64,000 bases of DNA. Origin: Megalopta genalis (lineage: Eukaryota > Arthropoda > Insecta > Hymenoptera > Halictidae). This document shows, in pieces, positions 12,289-27,000 of this stretch. Made by a program: the position numbers and the translations under genes. The notes beneath the pieces were generated by a model. That model had not been told where the DNA came from. It searched no databases and saw only the letters and a list, made by a program, of their open reading frames with translations. The DNA lies in assembly GCF_051020955.1 (NCBI RefSeq), contig NW_027477548.1, positions 1-64,000 on the forward strand, given 5' to 3'. The stretch's first letter is position 1; each line of letters opens with the position of its first letter.

Positions 12289-13054
12289 TTTAGCTTCAAG
12301 TCAATGCGATGTAGAAGGTTTAGCTTCAAATCCAAGCGAAACATAGGATTTAGCTTCAAATCAATGCGATGGAGAAGGTTTAGCCTCAAATCCAAGCGAA
12401 ACACATGATTTAGTTTCAAATGAATGCGATGTAGAAGGTTTAGCTTCAAATCCTTGCGAAACAAATGATTTAGCTTCAAACACTTGTGATATAAGTGATA
12501 TAGCTGCCAATGCAGACGATTCAAACGGGGTAGCATCAAAAGCCATGCGATACATATAATTTTGCTTCAAATCGATACGAGGTAGAAGCTTTAGCTTCAA
12601 ATTCATGCGAAACAAATTATTCAGATTGAAACACTTGTGATATAAGTGATATATCATCAAATGCAGGCGAAACGAACAAGTTAGCATAAAATCCATGCAA
12701 AACACATAATTTAGCTGCAAATCAATGCGATGTAGAAGGTTTAGCTTCAAATCCATGCGAAACAAATGATTTAGCATCAGATACTTGCGATATAACTGAA
12801 ATAGCTTCAAACGCAGGGGAAACAGACGAGATAGCATCAAATCCATGCAAAACACATGATTAAGCTTCAAATCAATGCGATGTAGAGGGTATAGCTTCAA
12901 ATTCAAGCGAAACACATGATTTAGCTTCAAATCAATGCGATGTAGAAGGTTTAGCTTCAAATCCAAGCGAAACATATGATTTAGCTTCAAATCAATGCGA
13001 TGTAGAAGGTTTAGCTACAAATCCATGCGATACACATGTTGTAGCTGCAAATCA
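12289..13054 (+). repeat. Beta spacer between the two 4 kb copies
   Basis: These satellite units sit between the paired 4 kb blocks. The left half resembles 10,9xx-11,2xx (GATGGAGAAGG and GAATGCGATG units followed by the AAAGCCATGCGATAC 31 bp unit). The right half resembles 8,0xx-8,300. No sequence outside the 30 bp family is present. Together with copy 1 it makes an overall period of about 4.77 kb in this part of the array. Confidence 0.7.
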
Positions 13055-16000
13055 ATGCGATGTAGAAGGTTTAGCTTCAAATCCAAGCGAAACACATGAT
13101 TTAGCATCAGATACTTGCGATATAACTGAAATAGCTTCAAATGCAGGGGAAACAAACGAGTTAGCATAAAATCCATGCAAAACACACGATTTAGCTTCAA
13201 ATCAATGCGATGTAGAAGGTTTAGCTTCAAATCCATGCGAAACAAATTATTCAGATTCAAACACTTGTGATATAAGTGATATATCATCAAATGCAGGCGA
13301 AACGAACAAGTTAGCATAAAATCCATGCAAAACACATAATTTAGCTGCAAATCAATGCGATGTAGAAGGTTTAGCTTCAAATCCATGCGAAACAAATGAT
13401 TTAGCATCAGATACTTGCGATATAACTGAAATAGCTTCAAACGCAGGGGAAACAAACGAGTTAGCATCAAATCCATGCAAAACACATGATTAAGCTTCAA
13501 ATCAAAGCGATGTAGAGGGTATAGCTTCAAATTCAAGCGAAACACATGATTTAGCTTCAAATCAATGCGATGTAGAAGGTTTAGCTTCAAATCCAAGCGA
13601 AACATATGATTTAGCTTCAAATCAATGCGATGTAGAAGGTTTAGCTACAAATCCATGCGAAACAAATGATTTAGCATCAGATACTTGCGATATAACTGAT
13701 ATAGCTTCAAATGCAAGGGAAACAAACGAGTTAGCATAAAATCCATGCGAAACACATGATTTAGGAGCAAATCAATGCGATGTAGAAGGTTTTGCTTCAA
13801 ATCCATGCGATGCACATGTTGTATCTGCAAATCCATGCGAAGTAGAAGGCTTAGCTTCAAATCCATGCGAAACAAATGATTTAGGTACAGATACTTGCGA
13901 TATAACTGATATAGCTTCAAATGCAGTGGAAACAAACGAGTTTGCATCAAATCCATGCAAAACACATGATTTAGCTTCAAGTCAATGCGATGTAGAAGGT
14001 TTAGCTTCAAATCCAAGCGAAACACATGATTTAGCTTCAAGTCAATGCGATGTAGAGGTTTAGCTTCAAATCCAAGCGAAACACATGATTTAGCTTCAAG
14101 TCAATGCGATGTAGAAGGTTTAGCTACAAATCCATGCGAAACAAATGATTTAGCATCAGATACTTGCGATATAACTGAAATAGCTTCAAATGCAGGGGGA
14201 ACAAACGAGTTAGCATCAAATCCATGCAAAACACATGATTTAGCTTCAAATCAAAGCGTTGTGGAAGGTTGAGCTTCAAGTCCATGCAAAACACATGATT
14301 TAGCTGCAAATCAAAGCGATGTAGAAGGTTTAGTTTCAAATCCATGCGAAACAAATGATTTAGCATCAGATACTTGCGATATAAGAGATATAGATTCAAA
14401 TGCAGTCGAAACATACGAGTTAGCTTCAAATCCATGCAAAACACATGATTTTTCTTCAAATACTTGCGACATAAGAGATATAGCATAAAATGCAGACGGA
14501 ACAAACGAGTAAGCTTCAAATCCAAGCGAAAGACATAATTTAGCTTCAAATAAATGCGATGTAGAAGGTTTAGCTTCAAATTCAAGCGAAACACATGATT
14601 TAGCTTCAAATCAATGCGCTGTAGAAGGTTTAGCTTCAAAATCCGTGCGATACACATGTTTTAGCTTCAAATCAATGCGATGTAGAAGGTATAGCTTCAA
14701 ATTCAAGCGAAACACATGATTTAGATTCAGATACTTGCGATATAAGTGATGTAGCTTCAAATGCAGGGGAAACAAACGAGTTAGCATAAAATCCATGCAA
14801 AACACATGATTTAGCTTCAAATGAATGCGATGTAGATGGTTTAGCTTCAAATCCATGCGAAACAAATGATTTAGCATCAGATACTTGCGATATAACTGAA
14901 ATAGCTTGAAATGCAGGGGAAACAAACGAGTTTGCATCAAATCCATGCAAAACACATGATTTAGCTTCAAGTCAATGCGATGTAGAAGGTTTAGCTTCAA
15001 ATCCAAGCGAAACATATGATTTAGCTTCAAATCAATGCGATGTAGAAGGTTTAGCTTCAAATCCATGCGATACACATGTTGTAACTGCAAATCAATGCGA
15101 TGTAGAAGGTTTAGCTTCAAATCCAAGCGAAACACATGATTTAGCATCAGATACTTGCGATATAACTGAAATAGCTTGAAATGCAGGGGAAACAAACGAG
15201 TAAGCATAAAATCCATGCAAAACACACGATTTAGCTTCAAATCAATGCAATGTAGAAGGTTTAGCTTCAAATCCATGGGAAACAAATGATTTAGCATCAG
15301 ATACTTGCGATATAACTGATATAGCTTCAAATGCAGGGGAAACAAACGAGTTTGCCTCAAATCCATGCAAAACACATGATTTAGCTTCAAGTCAATGCGA
15401 TGTAGAAGGTTTAGCTTCAAATCCAAGCGAAACATATGATTTAGCTTCAAATCAATGCGATGGAGAAGGTTTAGCCTCAAATCCAAGCGAAACACATGAT
15501 TTAGTTTCAAATGAATGCGATGTAGAAGGTTTAGCTTCAAATCCTTGCGAAACAAATGATTTAGCTTCAAACACTTGTGATATAAGTGATATAGCTGCCA
15601 ATGCAGACGATTCAAACGGGGTAGCTTCAAAAGCCATGCGATACATATAATTTTGCTTCAAATCGATACGAGGTAGAAGATTTAGCTTCAAATCCATGCG
15701 AAACAAATTATTCAGATTCAAACACTTGTGATATAAGTGATATATCATCAAATGCAGGCGAAACGAACAAGTTAGCATAAAATCCATGCAAAACACAAGA
15801 TTTAGCTTCAAATCAATGCGATGTAGAAGGTTTAGCTTCAAATCCATGCTAAACAAATGTATTTAGCATCAGATACTTGCGATATAACTGATATAGCTTC
15901 AAATGCAGTGGAAACAAACGAGTTTGCATCAAATCCATGCAAAAGACATGATTTAGCTTCAAGTCAATGCGATGTAGAAGGTTTAGCTTCAAATCCATGC

Positions 16001-16761
16001 GAAACAAATGATTTAGCATCAGATACCTGCGATATAACTGAAATAGCTTCAAACGCAGGGGAAACAAACGAGTTAGCATCAAATCCATGCGAAACACATG
16101 ATTTAGGAGCAAATCAATGCGATGTAGAAGGTTTAGATTCAAATCCATGCGAAACCAATGATTTAGCTTCAGATATTTGCGATAGAAGGGACATCGCTTC
16201 AAATGGAGACGAACAAACGAGTTAGCTTCAAATCCATGCGAAACACATGATTTAGCTTCAAATCAATACGATGTAGCAGGATTAGCTTCAAATCCATGTA
16301 AAGCAAATGATTTAGCATCAGATACTTGCGATATAACTGATATAGCTTCAAATGCAAGGGAAACAAACGAGTTAGCATAAAATCCATGCAAAACACACGA
16401 TTTAGCTTCAAATCAATGCGATGTAGAAGGTTTAGCTTCAAATCCATGCGATGCACATGTTGTAGCTGCAAATCAATGCGATGTAGAGGGTTTAGCTTCA
16501 AATCCAAGCGAAACACATGATTTAGCATCAGATACTTGCGATATAACTGAAATAGCTTCAAATGCAGGGGAAAGAAACGAGTTAGCTTCAAATCCATGCT
16601 AAACACACGATTTAGCTTCAAATCAATGCGATGTAGAAGGTTTAGCTTCAAATCCATGCTAAACAAATGTATTTAGCATCAGATACTTGCGATATAACTG
16701 ATATAGCTTCAAATGCAGTGGAAACAAACGAGTTTGCATCAAATACATGCAAAACACATGA
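13055..16761 (+). repeat. Beta ~4 kb higher-order repeat, copy 2
   Basis: Near-identical to 8,281-12,288 but lacking the second 300 bp block and one base near 14,056, where GTAGAGGT replaces GTAGAAGGT. That single-base loss shifts all reading frames in this copy relative to the other. Homology ends near 16,761, where copy 1 has CATGATTTAGC and this copy has CATGAATTAGC before diverging. Confidence 0.85.
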
Positions 16762-18960
16762 ATTAGCTTCAAATCAATGCGATGTGGAAGGTTTAGCTTC
16801 AAATCCATGCGAAACAAATGATTTAGCATCAGATACTTGCGATATAACTGATATAGATTCAAATACAGGGGAAACAAACGAGTTAGCATCAAATCCATGC
16901 AAAACACATGATTTAGCTTCAAATCAATACGATGTAGAAGGTTTAGCTTCAAATCCATGCGAAACAGATGATTTAGCATCAGATACTTGCGATATAACTG
17001 ATATAGCTTCAAATGCAAGGGAAACAAACGAGTTAGCATAAAATCCATGCAAAACACACGATTTAGCTCCAAATCAATGCGATGTAGAAGGTTTAGCTTC
17101 AAATCCATGCGATGCACATGTTGTAGCTGCAAATCAATTCGATGTAGAGGGTTTAGCTTCAAATCCAAGCGAAACACATGATTTAGCATCAGATACTTGC
17201 GATATAACTGAAATAGCTTCCAATGCAGGGGAAACAAACGAGTTAGCTTCAAATCCATGCTAAACACACGATTTAGCTTCAAATCAATGCGATGTAGAAG
17301 GTTTAGCTTCAAATCCATGCGAAACAAATGATTTAGGTACAGATACTTGCGATATAACTGATATAACTTCAAATGCAGGGGAAACAAACGAGTTAGCATC
17401 AAATCCATGCAAAACACATGATTTAGCTTCAAATCAATGCGATGTAGAAGGTTTAGCTTCAAATCCAAGCGAAACATATGATTTAGCTTCAAATCAATGC
17501 GATGTAGAAGGTTTAGCTACAAATCCATGCGAAACAAATGATTTAGCATCAGATACTTGCGATATAACTGATATAGCTTCAAATGCAAGGGAAACAAACG
17601 CGTTAGCATAAAATCCATGCAAAACACACGATTTAGCTCCAAATCAATGCGATGTAGAAGGTTTAGCTTCAAATCCATGCGATGCACATGTTGTAGCTGC
17701 AAATCAATTCGATGTAGAGGGTTTAGCTTCAAATCCAAGCGAAACACATGATTTAGCATCAGATACTTGCGATATAACTGAAATAGCTTCAAATGCAGGG
17801 GAAACAAACGAGTTAGCTTCAAATCCATGCTAAACACACGATTTAGCTTCAAATCAATGCGATGTAGAAGGTTTAGCTTCAAATCCATGCGAAACAAATG
17901 ATTTAGCATCAGATACTTGCGATATAACTGATATAGCTTCAAATGCAGGGGAAACAAACGAGTTAGCTTCAAATCCATGCTAAACACACGATTTAGCTTC
18001 AAATCAATGCGATGTAGAATCTTTAGCTTCAAATCCATGCGAAACAAATGATTTGGCTTCAGATACTAGCGATATAAGTGATATAGCTTCAAATGCAGAC
18101 GAAACTAACGAGTGAGCTCCAAATCCATGCGAAACACATGATTTAGTTTCAAATCACTGCGAAGTAGAAGGCTGAACATCGATTCCATGCGAAACAAATG
18201 ATTTAGGTACAGATACTTGCGATATAACTGATATAACTTCAAATGCAGGGGAAACAAACGAGTTAGCATCAAATCCATGCAAAACACATGATTAAGCTTC
18301 AAATCAAAGCGATGTAGAGGGTATAGCTTCAAAATCAAGCGAAACACATGATTTAGCTTCAAATCAATGCGATGTAGAAGGTTTAGCTTCAAATCCAAGC
18401 GAAACATATGATTTAGCTTCAAATCAATGCGATGTAGAAGGTTTAGCTACAAATCCATGCGAAACAAATGATTTAGCATCAGATACTTGCGATATAACTG
18501 ATATAGCTTCAAATGCAAGGGAAACAAACGAGTTAGCATAAAATCCATGCAAAACACACGATTTAGCTCCAAATCAATGCGATGTAGAAGGTTTAGCTTC
18601 AAATCCATGCGATGCACATGTTGTAGCTGCAAATCAATTCGATGTAGAGGGTTTAGCTTCAAATCCAAGCGAAACACATGATTTAGCATCAGATACTTGC
18701 GATATAACTGAAATAGCTTCAAATGCAGGGGAAACAAACGAGTTAGCTTCAAATCCATGCTAAACACACGATTTAGCTTCAAATCAATGCGATGTAGAAT
18801 CTTTAGCTTCAAATCCATGCGAAACAAATGATTTGGCTTCAGATACTAGCGATATAAGTGATATAGCTTCAAATGCAGACGAAACTAACGAGTGAGCTCC
18901 AAATCCATGCGAAACACATGATTTAGCTTCAAATCACTGCGAAGTAGAAGGCTGAACATC
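16762..18960 (+). repeat. Beta block with 930/780 bp tandem duplication
   Basis: The segment around 17,460-17,860 recurs at 18,390-18,790 (offset 930 bp). The segment 17,990-18,180 recurs at 18,770-18,960 (offset 780 bp). The 150 bp difference is exactly one pentamer, present near 17,861-18,010 and missing from the second copy. Further left the offset is 870 bp, a two-unit difference. Shared private variants are TAGAATCTTTAGC and GATACTAGCGAT. Differences between copies are whole-unit gains and losses plus point changes. Confidence 0.75.
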
Positions 18961-20465
18961 GATTCTATGCGAAACAAATGGTTTAGCTTCAAATACTTGT
19001 GATATACGTGATTTAGCTTCAATTGCATGCGAAACAAACGAGTTTGCTTTAAACCATGCGAAACACATGATTTAGCTTCAAATCAATACGATGTAGAAGG
19101 TTTAGCTTTAAATCCATACGAAACAAATGATTTAGCTTCAGATACTTGCGATAGAAGTGATATAGCATCAAATGCAGGCGAAACGAACGAGTTAGCTTCA
19201 AATCCATGCGAATCACATGATTTAGCTACAAATCAATGCGATGTAGAAGGTTTAGCTTCAAATCCATGCAAAACAAATGATTTAGCTTCAAACACATGTA
19301 ATATAAGTGATATAGCTGCATATGCAGACAAATCAAACGGGGTAGCTACAAAATCCATGCGATACATATCATTTTGCTTCAAATCGATACGAAGTAGAAG
19401 GTTTAGCTTCAAATCCATGCGAAACGAATGATTTAGCATCAAACACTTGTGATATAAGTGATATAGCATCAAATGCAGGCCAAACAAACGAGTTAGCATC
19501 AAATCCAAGCGAATCACACGATATGCTTCAAATCAGTGCGATGTAGAAGGTTTAACTTCAAATCCATGCGACACAAATGATTTAGCTTCAAATCAATGCG
19601 AAGTAGAAGGCATAGCTTCAAATCGATGCGGAACAAATGGTTGAGCTTCAAACACTTCGGATATAGGTGATATAGCTTCAACTGCGTGAGAATCAAACGG
19701 GATAGCTTCAAAATCCATGCCATACATATCATTTAGCTTCAAATCGATACGATGTAGAAGGTTTAGCTACAAATCCATGCGGAACAAATGATTTAGCATC
19801 AAACACTTGTGATAGAAGTGATATAGCATCAAATGCAGGCCAAACAAACGAGTTAGCATCAAATCCAAGCAAATCACACGATATTCTTCAAATCAATGCG
19901 ATGTAGATGGTTTAGCTTCAAATCCATGCGAAACAAATGATTTAACTTCAAATCAATGCGATGTAGAAGGTTTAGCTTCAAATCTAAGCGAAACACATGA
20001 TTTAGCATCAAATACTTGCGATATAACTGAAATAGCTTCAAATGCAGGGGAAACAAACGAGTTAGCATCAAATCCCTGCAAAACACATGATTTAGCTTCA
20101 AATCAAAGCGATGAAGAAGTTATAGCTTCAAATCCAAGCGAAGCAAATGATTTAGCTTCAAATCAATGCGATGTAGAAGGTTTATATTCAAATCCATGCG
20201 AAACAAATGATTTAGCTTCAAACACTTGTGATATAAGTGATATAGCTGCAAATGCAGACGAATCAAATGGGATAGCTTCAAAATCCATGCGATACATATC
20301 ATTTAGCTTCAAATCGATATGATGTAGAAGGTTTAGCTTCAAATCCCTGCGAAACAAATGATTTAGCTTCAAACACTTGCGATATAAGTGATACAGCACC
20401 AAATGCAGGCGAAACGAACGAGTTAGCTTCAAATCCATGAAAAACACATGATTTAGCTTCAAATC
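18961..20465 (+). repeat. Gamma-family island inside beta
   Basis: Markers change here to AGGCCAAACAAACGAG, CACACGATATGCTTC, CACACGATATTCTTC and ACTTCGGATATAGGTG. The closest relatives are far downstream: 19,233-19,517 matches 38,599-38,883, 19,514-19,732 matches 40,741-40,959, and 19,874-20,302 matches 43,290-43,718. A 31 bp unit near 19,349 and 29 bp units near 19,522 and 19,882 shift the unit phase. A one-base insertion (C at 20,477) sits just beyond the right edge. Confidence 0.75.
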
Positions 20466-23400
20466 AATGCGATGTACGAAGGTTTAGCTTCAAATCCATG
20501 CGAAACAAACGATTTAGCATCAGATACTTGCGATATAACTGGTATAGCTTCAAATGCAGGGGAAACAAACGAGTTAGCATAAAATCCATGCAAAACACAC
20601 GATTTAGCTTCAAATCAATGCAATGTAGAAGGTTTAGCTTCAAATCCATGCGAAACAAATGATTTAGCATCAGATACTTGCGATATAACTGATATAGCTT
20701 CAAATGCAGGGGAAACAAACTAGTTTGCCTCAAATCCATGCAAAACACATGATTTAGCTTCAAGTCAATGCGATGTAGAAGGTTTAGCTTCAAATCCAAG
20801 CGAAACATATGATTTAGCTTCAAATCAATGCGATGGAGAAGGTTTGGCCTCAAATCCAAGCGAAACACATGATTTAGTTTCAAATGAATGCGATGTAGAA
20901 GGTTTAGCTTCAAATCCTTGCGAAACAAATGATTTAGCTTCAAACACTTGTGATATAAGTGATATAGCTGCCAATGCAGATGATTCAAACGGGGTAGCTT
21001 CAAGAGCCATGCTATACATATAATTTTGCTTCAAATCGATACGAGGTAGAAGGTTTAGCTTCAAATCCATGCGAAACAAATTATTCATATTCAAACACTT
21101 GTGATATAAGTGATATATCATCAAATGCAGGCGAAACGAACAAGTTAGCATAAAATCCATGCAAAACACATAATTTAGCTGCAAATCAATGCGATGTAGA
21201 AGATTTAGCTTCAAATCCATGCGTAACAAATGATTTAGCATCAGATTCTTGCGATATAACTGAAATAGCTTCAAACGCAGGGGAAACAAACGAGTTAGCA
21301 TCAAATCCATGCAAAACACATGATTAAGCTTCAAATCAAAGCGATGTAGAGGGTATAGCTTCAAATTCAAGCGAAACACATGATTTAGCTTCAAATCAAT
21401 GCGATGTAGAAGGTTTAGCTTCAAATCCAAGCGAAACATATGATTTAGCTTCAAATCAATGCGATGTAGAAGGTTTAGCTACAAATCCATGCGAAACAAA
21501 TGATTTAGCATCAGATACTTGCGATATAACTGATATAGCTTCAAATGCAAGGGAAACAAACGAGTTAGCATAAAATCCATGCGAAACACATGATTTAGGA
21601 GCAAGTCAATGCGATGTAGTAGGTTTTGCTTCAAATCCATGCGATGCACATGTTGTAGCTGCAAATCCATGCGAAGTAGAAGGCTTAGCTTCAAATCCAT
21701 GCGAAACAAATGATTTAGGTACAGATACTTGCGATATAACTGAAATAGCTTCAAATGCAGGGGAAACAAACGAGTTAGCATAAAATCCATGCAAAATACA
21801 CGATTTAGCTTCAAATCAAAGCGATGTGGAAGGTTGAGCTTCAAGTCCATGCAAAACACATGATTTAGCTGCAAATCAAAGCGATGTAGAAGGTTTAGTT
21901 TCAAATCCATGCGAAACAAATGATTTAGCATCAGATACTTGCGATATAAGAGATATAGATTCAAATGCAGTCGAAACATACGAGTTAGCTTCAAATCCAT
22001 GCAAAACACATGATTTTTCTTCAAATACTTGCGACATAAGAGATATAGCATAAAATGCAGACGGAACAAACGAGTAAGCTTCAAATCCAAGCGAAAGACA
22101 TAATTTAGTTTCAAATAAATGCGATGTAGAAGGTTTAGCTTCAAATTCAAGCGAAACACATGATTTAGATTCAGATACTTGCGATATAAGTGATGTAGCT
22201 TCAAATGCAGGGGAAACAAACGAGTTTGCATCAAATCCATGCAAAACACATGATTTAGCTTCAAGTCAATGCGATGTAGAAGGTTTAGCTTCAAATCCAT
22301 GCGAAACATATGATTTAGCTTCAAATCAATGCGATGTAGAAGGTTTAGCTTCAAATCCATGCGATACACATGTTGTAACTGCAAATCAATGCGATGTAGA
22401 AGGTTTAGCTTCAAATCCAAGCGAAACACATGATTTAGCATCAGATACTTGCGATATAACTGAAATAGCTTGAAATGCAGGGGAAACAATCGAGTAAGCA
22501 TAAAATCCATGCAAAACACACGATTTAGCTTCAAATCAATGCAATGTACAAGGTTTAGCTTCAAATCCATGCGAAACAAATGATTTAGCATCAGATACTT
22601 GCGATATAACTGATATAGCTTCAAATGCAGGGGAAACAAACGAGTTTGCCTCAAATCCATGCAAAACACATGATTTAGCTTCAAGTCAATGCGATGTAGA
22701 AGGTTTAGCTTCAAATCCAAGCGAAACATATGATTTAGCTTCAAATCAATGCGATGGAGAAGGTTTAGCCTCAAATCCAAGCGAAACACATGATTTAGTT
22801 TCAAATGAATGCGATGTAGAAGGTTTAGCTTCTAATCCTTGCGAAACAAATGATTTAGCTTCAAACACTTGTGATATAAGTGATATAGCTGCCAATGCAG
22901 ACGATTCAAACGGGGTAGCTTCAAAAGCCATGCTATACATATAATTTTGCTTCAAATCGATACGAGGTAGAAGGTTTAGCTTCAAATCCATGCGAAACAA
23001 ATTATTCAGATTCAAACACTTGTGATATAAGTGATATATCATCAAATGCAGGCGAAACGAACAAGTTAGCATAAAATCCATGCAAAACACATAATTTAGC
23101 TGCAAATCAATGCGATGTAGAAGATTTAGCTTCAAATCCATGCGAAACAAATGATTAAGCATCAGATTCTTGCGATATAACTGAAATAGCTTCAAACGCA
23201 GGGGAAACAAACGAGTTAGCATCAAATCCATGCAAAACACATGATTAAGCTTCAAATCAAAGCGATGTAGAGGGTATAGCTTCAAATTCAAGCGAAACAC
23301 ATGATTTAGCTTCAAATCAATGCGATGTAGAAGGTTTAGCTTCAAATCCAAGCGAAACATATGATTTAGCTTCAAATCAATGCGATGTAGAAGGTTTAGC

Positions 23401-24090
23401 TACAAATCCATGCGAAACAAATGATTTAGCATCAGATACTTGCGATATAACTGATATAGCTTCAAATGCAAGGGAAACAAACGAGTTAGCATAAAATCCA
23501 TGCGAAACACATGATTTAGGAGCAAATCAATGCGATGTAGAAGGTTTTGCTTCAAATCCATGCGATGCACATGTTGTAGCTGCAAATCCATGCGAAGTAG
23601 AAGGCTTAGCTTCAAATCCATGCGAAACAAATGATTTAGGTACAGATACTTGCGATATATCTGAAATAACTTCAAATGCAGGGGAAACAAACGAGTTAGC
23701 ATAAAACCCATGCAAAATACACGATTTAGCTTCAAATCAAAGCGATGTGGAAGGTTGAGCTTCAAGTCCATGCAAAACACATGATTTAGCTGCAAATCAA
23801 AGCGATGTAGAAGGTTTAGTTTCAAATCCATGCGAAACAAATGATTTAGCATCAGATACTTGCGATATAAGAGATATAGATTCAAATGCAGTCGAAACAT
23901 ACGAGTTAGCTTCAAATCCATGCAAAACACATGATTTTTCTTCAAATACTTGCGACATAAGAGATATAGCATAAAATGCAGACGGAACAAACGAGTAAGC
24001 TTCAAATCCAAGCGAAAGACATAATTTAGCTTCAAATAAATGCGATGTAGAAGGTTTAGCTTCAAATTCAAGCGAAACACATGATTTAGC
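20466..24090 (+). repeat. Beta block with 1,921 bp tandem period
   Basis: About 20,500-22,169 is repeated at 22,421-24,090 with a constant offset of 1,921 bp. Both halves carry CATAAAATCC, GATGGAGAAGG, CTATACATATAATTTTGC, the CATGTTGTA unit and the GACATAAGAGATATAGC unit. The second half overlaps the start of the 4.35 kb duplication at 23,065, so larger repeats were built over this one. Beyond 22,169 the downstream copy carries about 120 bp (four units) more. Confidence 0.75.
21479..22804 (-). other. Longest open frame (441 codons), judged non-coding
   Basis: The reading is an endless run of decapeptides of the form LNLLHRIDLK or LNHVFRLDLK, rich in Leu, Lys, Arg and His. No domain, signal peptide, membrane pattern or non-repetitive end is present: start and stop both fall inside ordinary satellite units. 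A second minus-strand frame (S-F-V-S-H-G-F-E-A-K type) is open over parts of the same stretch. Nothing resembles a promoter or splice arrangement. I recognise no family for this peptide. The simplest reading is a by-product of a 30 bp period, which is a multiple of three. Confidence 0.8.
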
Positions 24091-27000
24091 TTCAAATCAA
24101 TGCGCTGTAGAAGGTTTAGCTTCAAAATCCGTGCGATACACATGTTTTAGATTCAAATCAATGCGATGTAGAAGGTATAGCTTCAAATTCAAGCGAAACA
24201 CATGATTTAGATTCAGATACTTGCGATATAAGTGATGTAGCTTCAAATGCAGGGGAAACAAACGAGTTAGCATAAAATCCATGCAAAACACATGATTTAG
24301 CTTCAAATCAATGCGATGTAGATGGTTTAGCTTCAAATCCATGCGAAACAAATGATTTAGCATCAGATACTTGCGATATAACTGAAATAGCTTGAAATGC
24401 AGGGGAAACAAACGAGTTTGCATCAAATCCATGCAAAACACATGATTTAGCTTCAAGTCAATGCGATGTAGAAGGTTTAGCTTCAAATCCAAGCGAAACA
24501 TATGATTTAGCTTCAAATCAATGCGATGTAGAAGGTTTAGCTTCAAATCCATGCGATACACATGTTGTAACTGCAAATCAATGCGATGTAGAAGGTTTAG
24601 CTTCAAATCCAAGCGAAACACATGATTTAGCATCAGATACTTGCGATATAACTGAAATAGCTTGAAATGCAGGGGAAACAAACGAGTAAGCATAAAATCC
24701 ATGCAAAACACACGATTTAGCTTCAAATCAATGCAATGTAGAAGGTTTAGCTTCAAATCCATGCGAAACAAATGATTTAGCATCAGATACTTGCGATATA
24801 ACTGATATAGCTTCAAATGCAGGGGAAACAAACGAGTTTGCCTCAAATCCATGCAAACACATGATTTAGCTTCAAGTCAATGCGATGTAGAAGGTTTAGC
24901 TTCAAATCCAAGCGAAACATATGATTTAGCTTCAAATCAATGCGATGGAGAAGGTTTAGCCTCAAATCCAAGCGAAACACATGATTTAGTTTCAAATGAA
25001 TGCGATGTAGAAGGTTTAGCTTCAAATCCTTGCGAAACAAATGATTTAGCTTCAAACACTTGTGATATAAGTGATATAGCTGCCAATGCAGACGATTCAA
25101 ACGGGGGTAGCTTCAAAAGCCATGCGATACATATAATTTTGCTTCAAATCGATACGAGGTAGAAGGTTTAGCTTCAAATCCATGCGAAACAAATTATTCA
25201 GATTCAAACACTTGTGATATAAGTGATATATCATCAAATGCAGGCGAAACGAACAAGTTAGCATAAAATCCATGCAAAACACATAATTTAGCTGCAAATC
25301 AATGCGATGTAGAAGGTTTAGCTTCAAATCCATGCGAAACAAATGATTTAGCATCAGATACTTGCGATATAACTGAAATAGCTTCAAACGCAGGGGAAAC
25401 AAACGAGTTAGCATCAAATCCATGCAAAACACATGATTAAGCTTCAAATCAAAGCGATGTAGAGGGTATAGCTTCAAATTCAAGCGAAACTAATGATTTA
25501 GCTTCAAATCAATGCGATGTAGAAGGTTTAGCTTCAAATCCAACCGAAACATATGATTTAGCTTCAAATCAATGCGATGTAGAAGGTTTTGCTTCAAATC
25601 CATGCGATGCACATGTTGTAGCTGCAAATCCATGCGAAGTAGAAGGCTTAGCTTCAAATCCATGCGAAACAAATGATTTAGGTACAGATACTTGCGATAT
25701 AACTGAAATAGCTTCAAATGCAGGGGAAACAAACGAGTTAGCATAAAATCCATGCAAAATACACGATTTAGCTTCAAATCAATGCGATGTAGAAGGTTTA
25801 GCTTCAAATCCATGCGAAACAAACGATTTAGCATCAGATACTTGCGATATAACTGATATAGCATCAAATGCAGTGGAAACAACGAGTTTGCATCAAATCC
25901 ATGCAAAACACATGATTTAGCTTCAAGTCAATGCGATGTAGAAGGTTTAGCTTCAAATCCAAGCGAAACACATGATTTAGCTTCAAGTCAATGCGATGTA
26001 GAAGGTTTAGCTACAAAACCATGCGAAACAAATGATTTTGCATCGAACACTTGGGATATAAGTGATATAGCTTCAAATGCAGACGAATCAAACGAGTTAG
26101 ATTCAAAATCCATGCGATACACATCATTTCGGTTTACATCCATGCGAAGTAGAAGGCTGAGCTTCAAATCCATGCGAAACAAATGATTTAGGTACAGATA
26201 CTTGCGATATAACTGAAATAGCTTCAAATGCAGGGGGAACAAACGAGTTAGCATCAAATCCATGCAAAACACATGATTTTTCTTCAAAATACTTGCGACA
26301 TAAGAGATATAGCATAAAATGCAGACGGAACAAACGAGCAAGCTTCAAATCCAAGCGAAAAACATAATTTAGCTTCAAATAAATGCGATGTAGTAGGTTT
26401 AGCTTCAAATTCAAGCGAAACAATTGATTTAGCTTCAAATCAATGCGCTGTAGAAGGTTTAGCTTCAAATCCATGCGATACACATGTTTTAGCTTCAAAT
26501 CAATGCGATGTAGAAGGTATAGCTTCAAATTCAAGCGAAACACATGATTTAGATTCAGATACTTGCGATATAAGTGATGTAGCTTCAAATGCAGGAGAAA
26601 CAAACGAGTTAGCATAAAATCCATGCAAAACACATGATTTAGCTTCAAATCAATGCGATGTAGATGGTTTAGCTTCAAATGCAGACGAAACAAACGAGTT
26701 AGCTTCATATCCAAGCGAAACACATAATTTAGCTTCAAATCAAAGCGATGTAGAAGATATAGCTACAAACCCAAGCGAAACACATGATTTAGCTTCAAAT
26801 GAATGCGATATAGAAGGTTTAGCTTCAAATCCATGCGAAACAAATGATTTAGCTTCAAATCAATACGATGTAGAAGGTTTAGCTTTAAATCCATACGAAA
26901 CAAATGATTTAGCTTCAGATACTTGCGATAGAAGTGATATAGCATCAAATGCAGGCGAAACGAACGAGTTAGCTTCAAATCCATGCGAATCACATGATTT

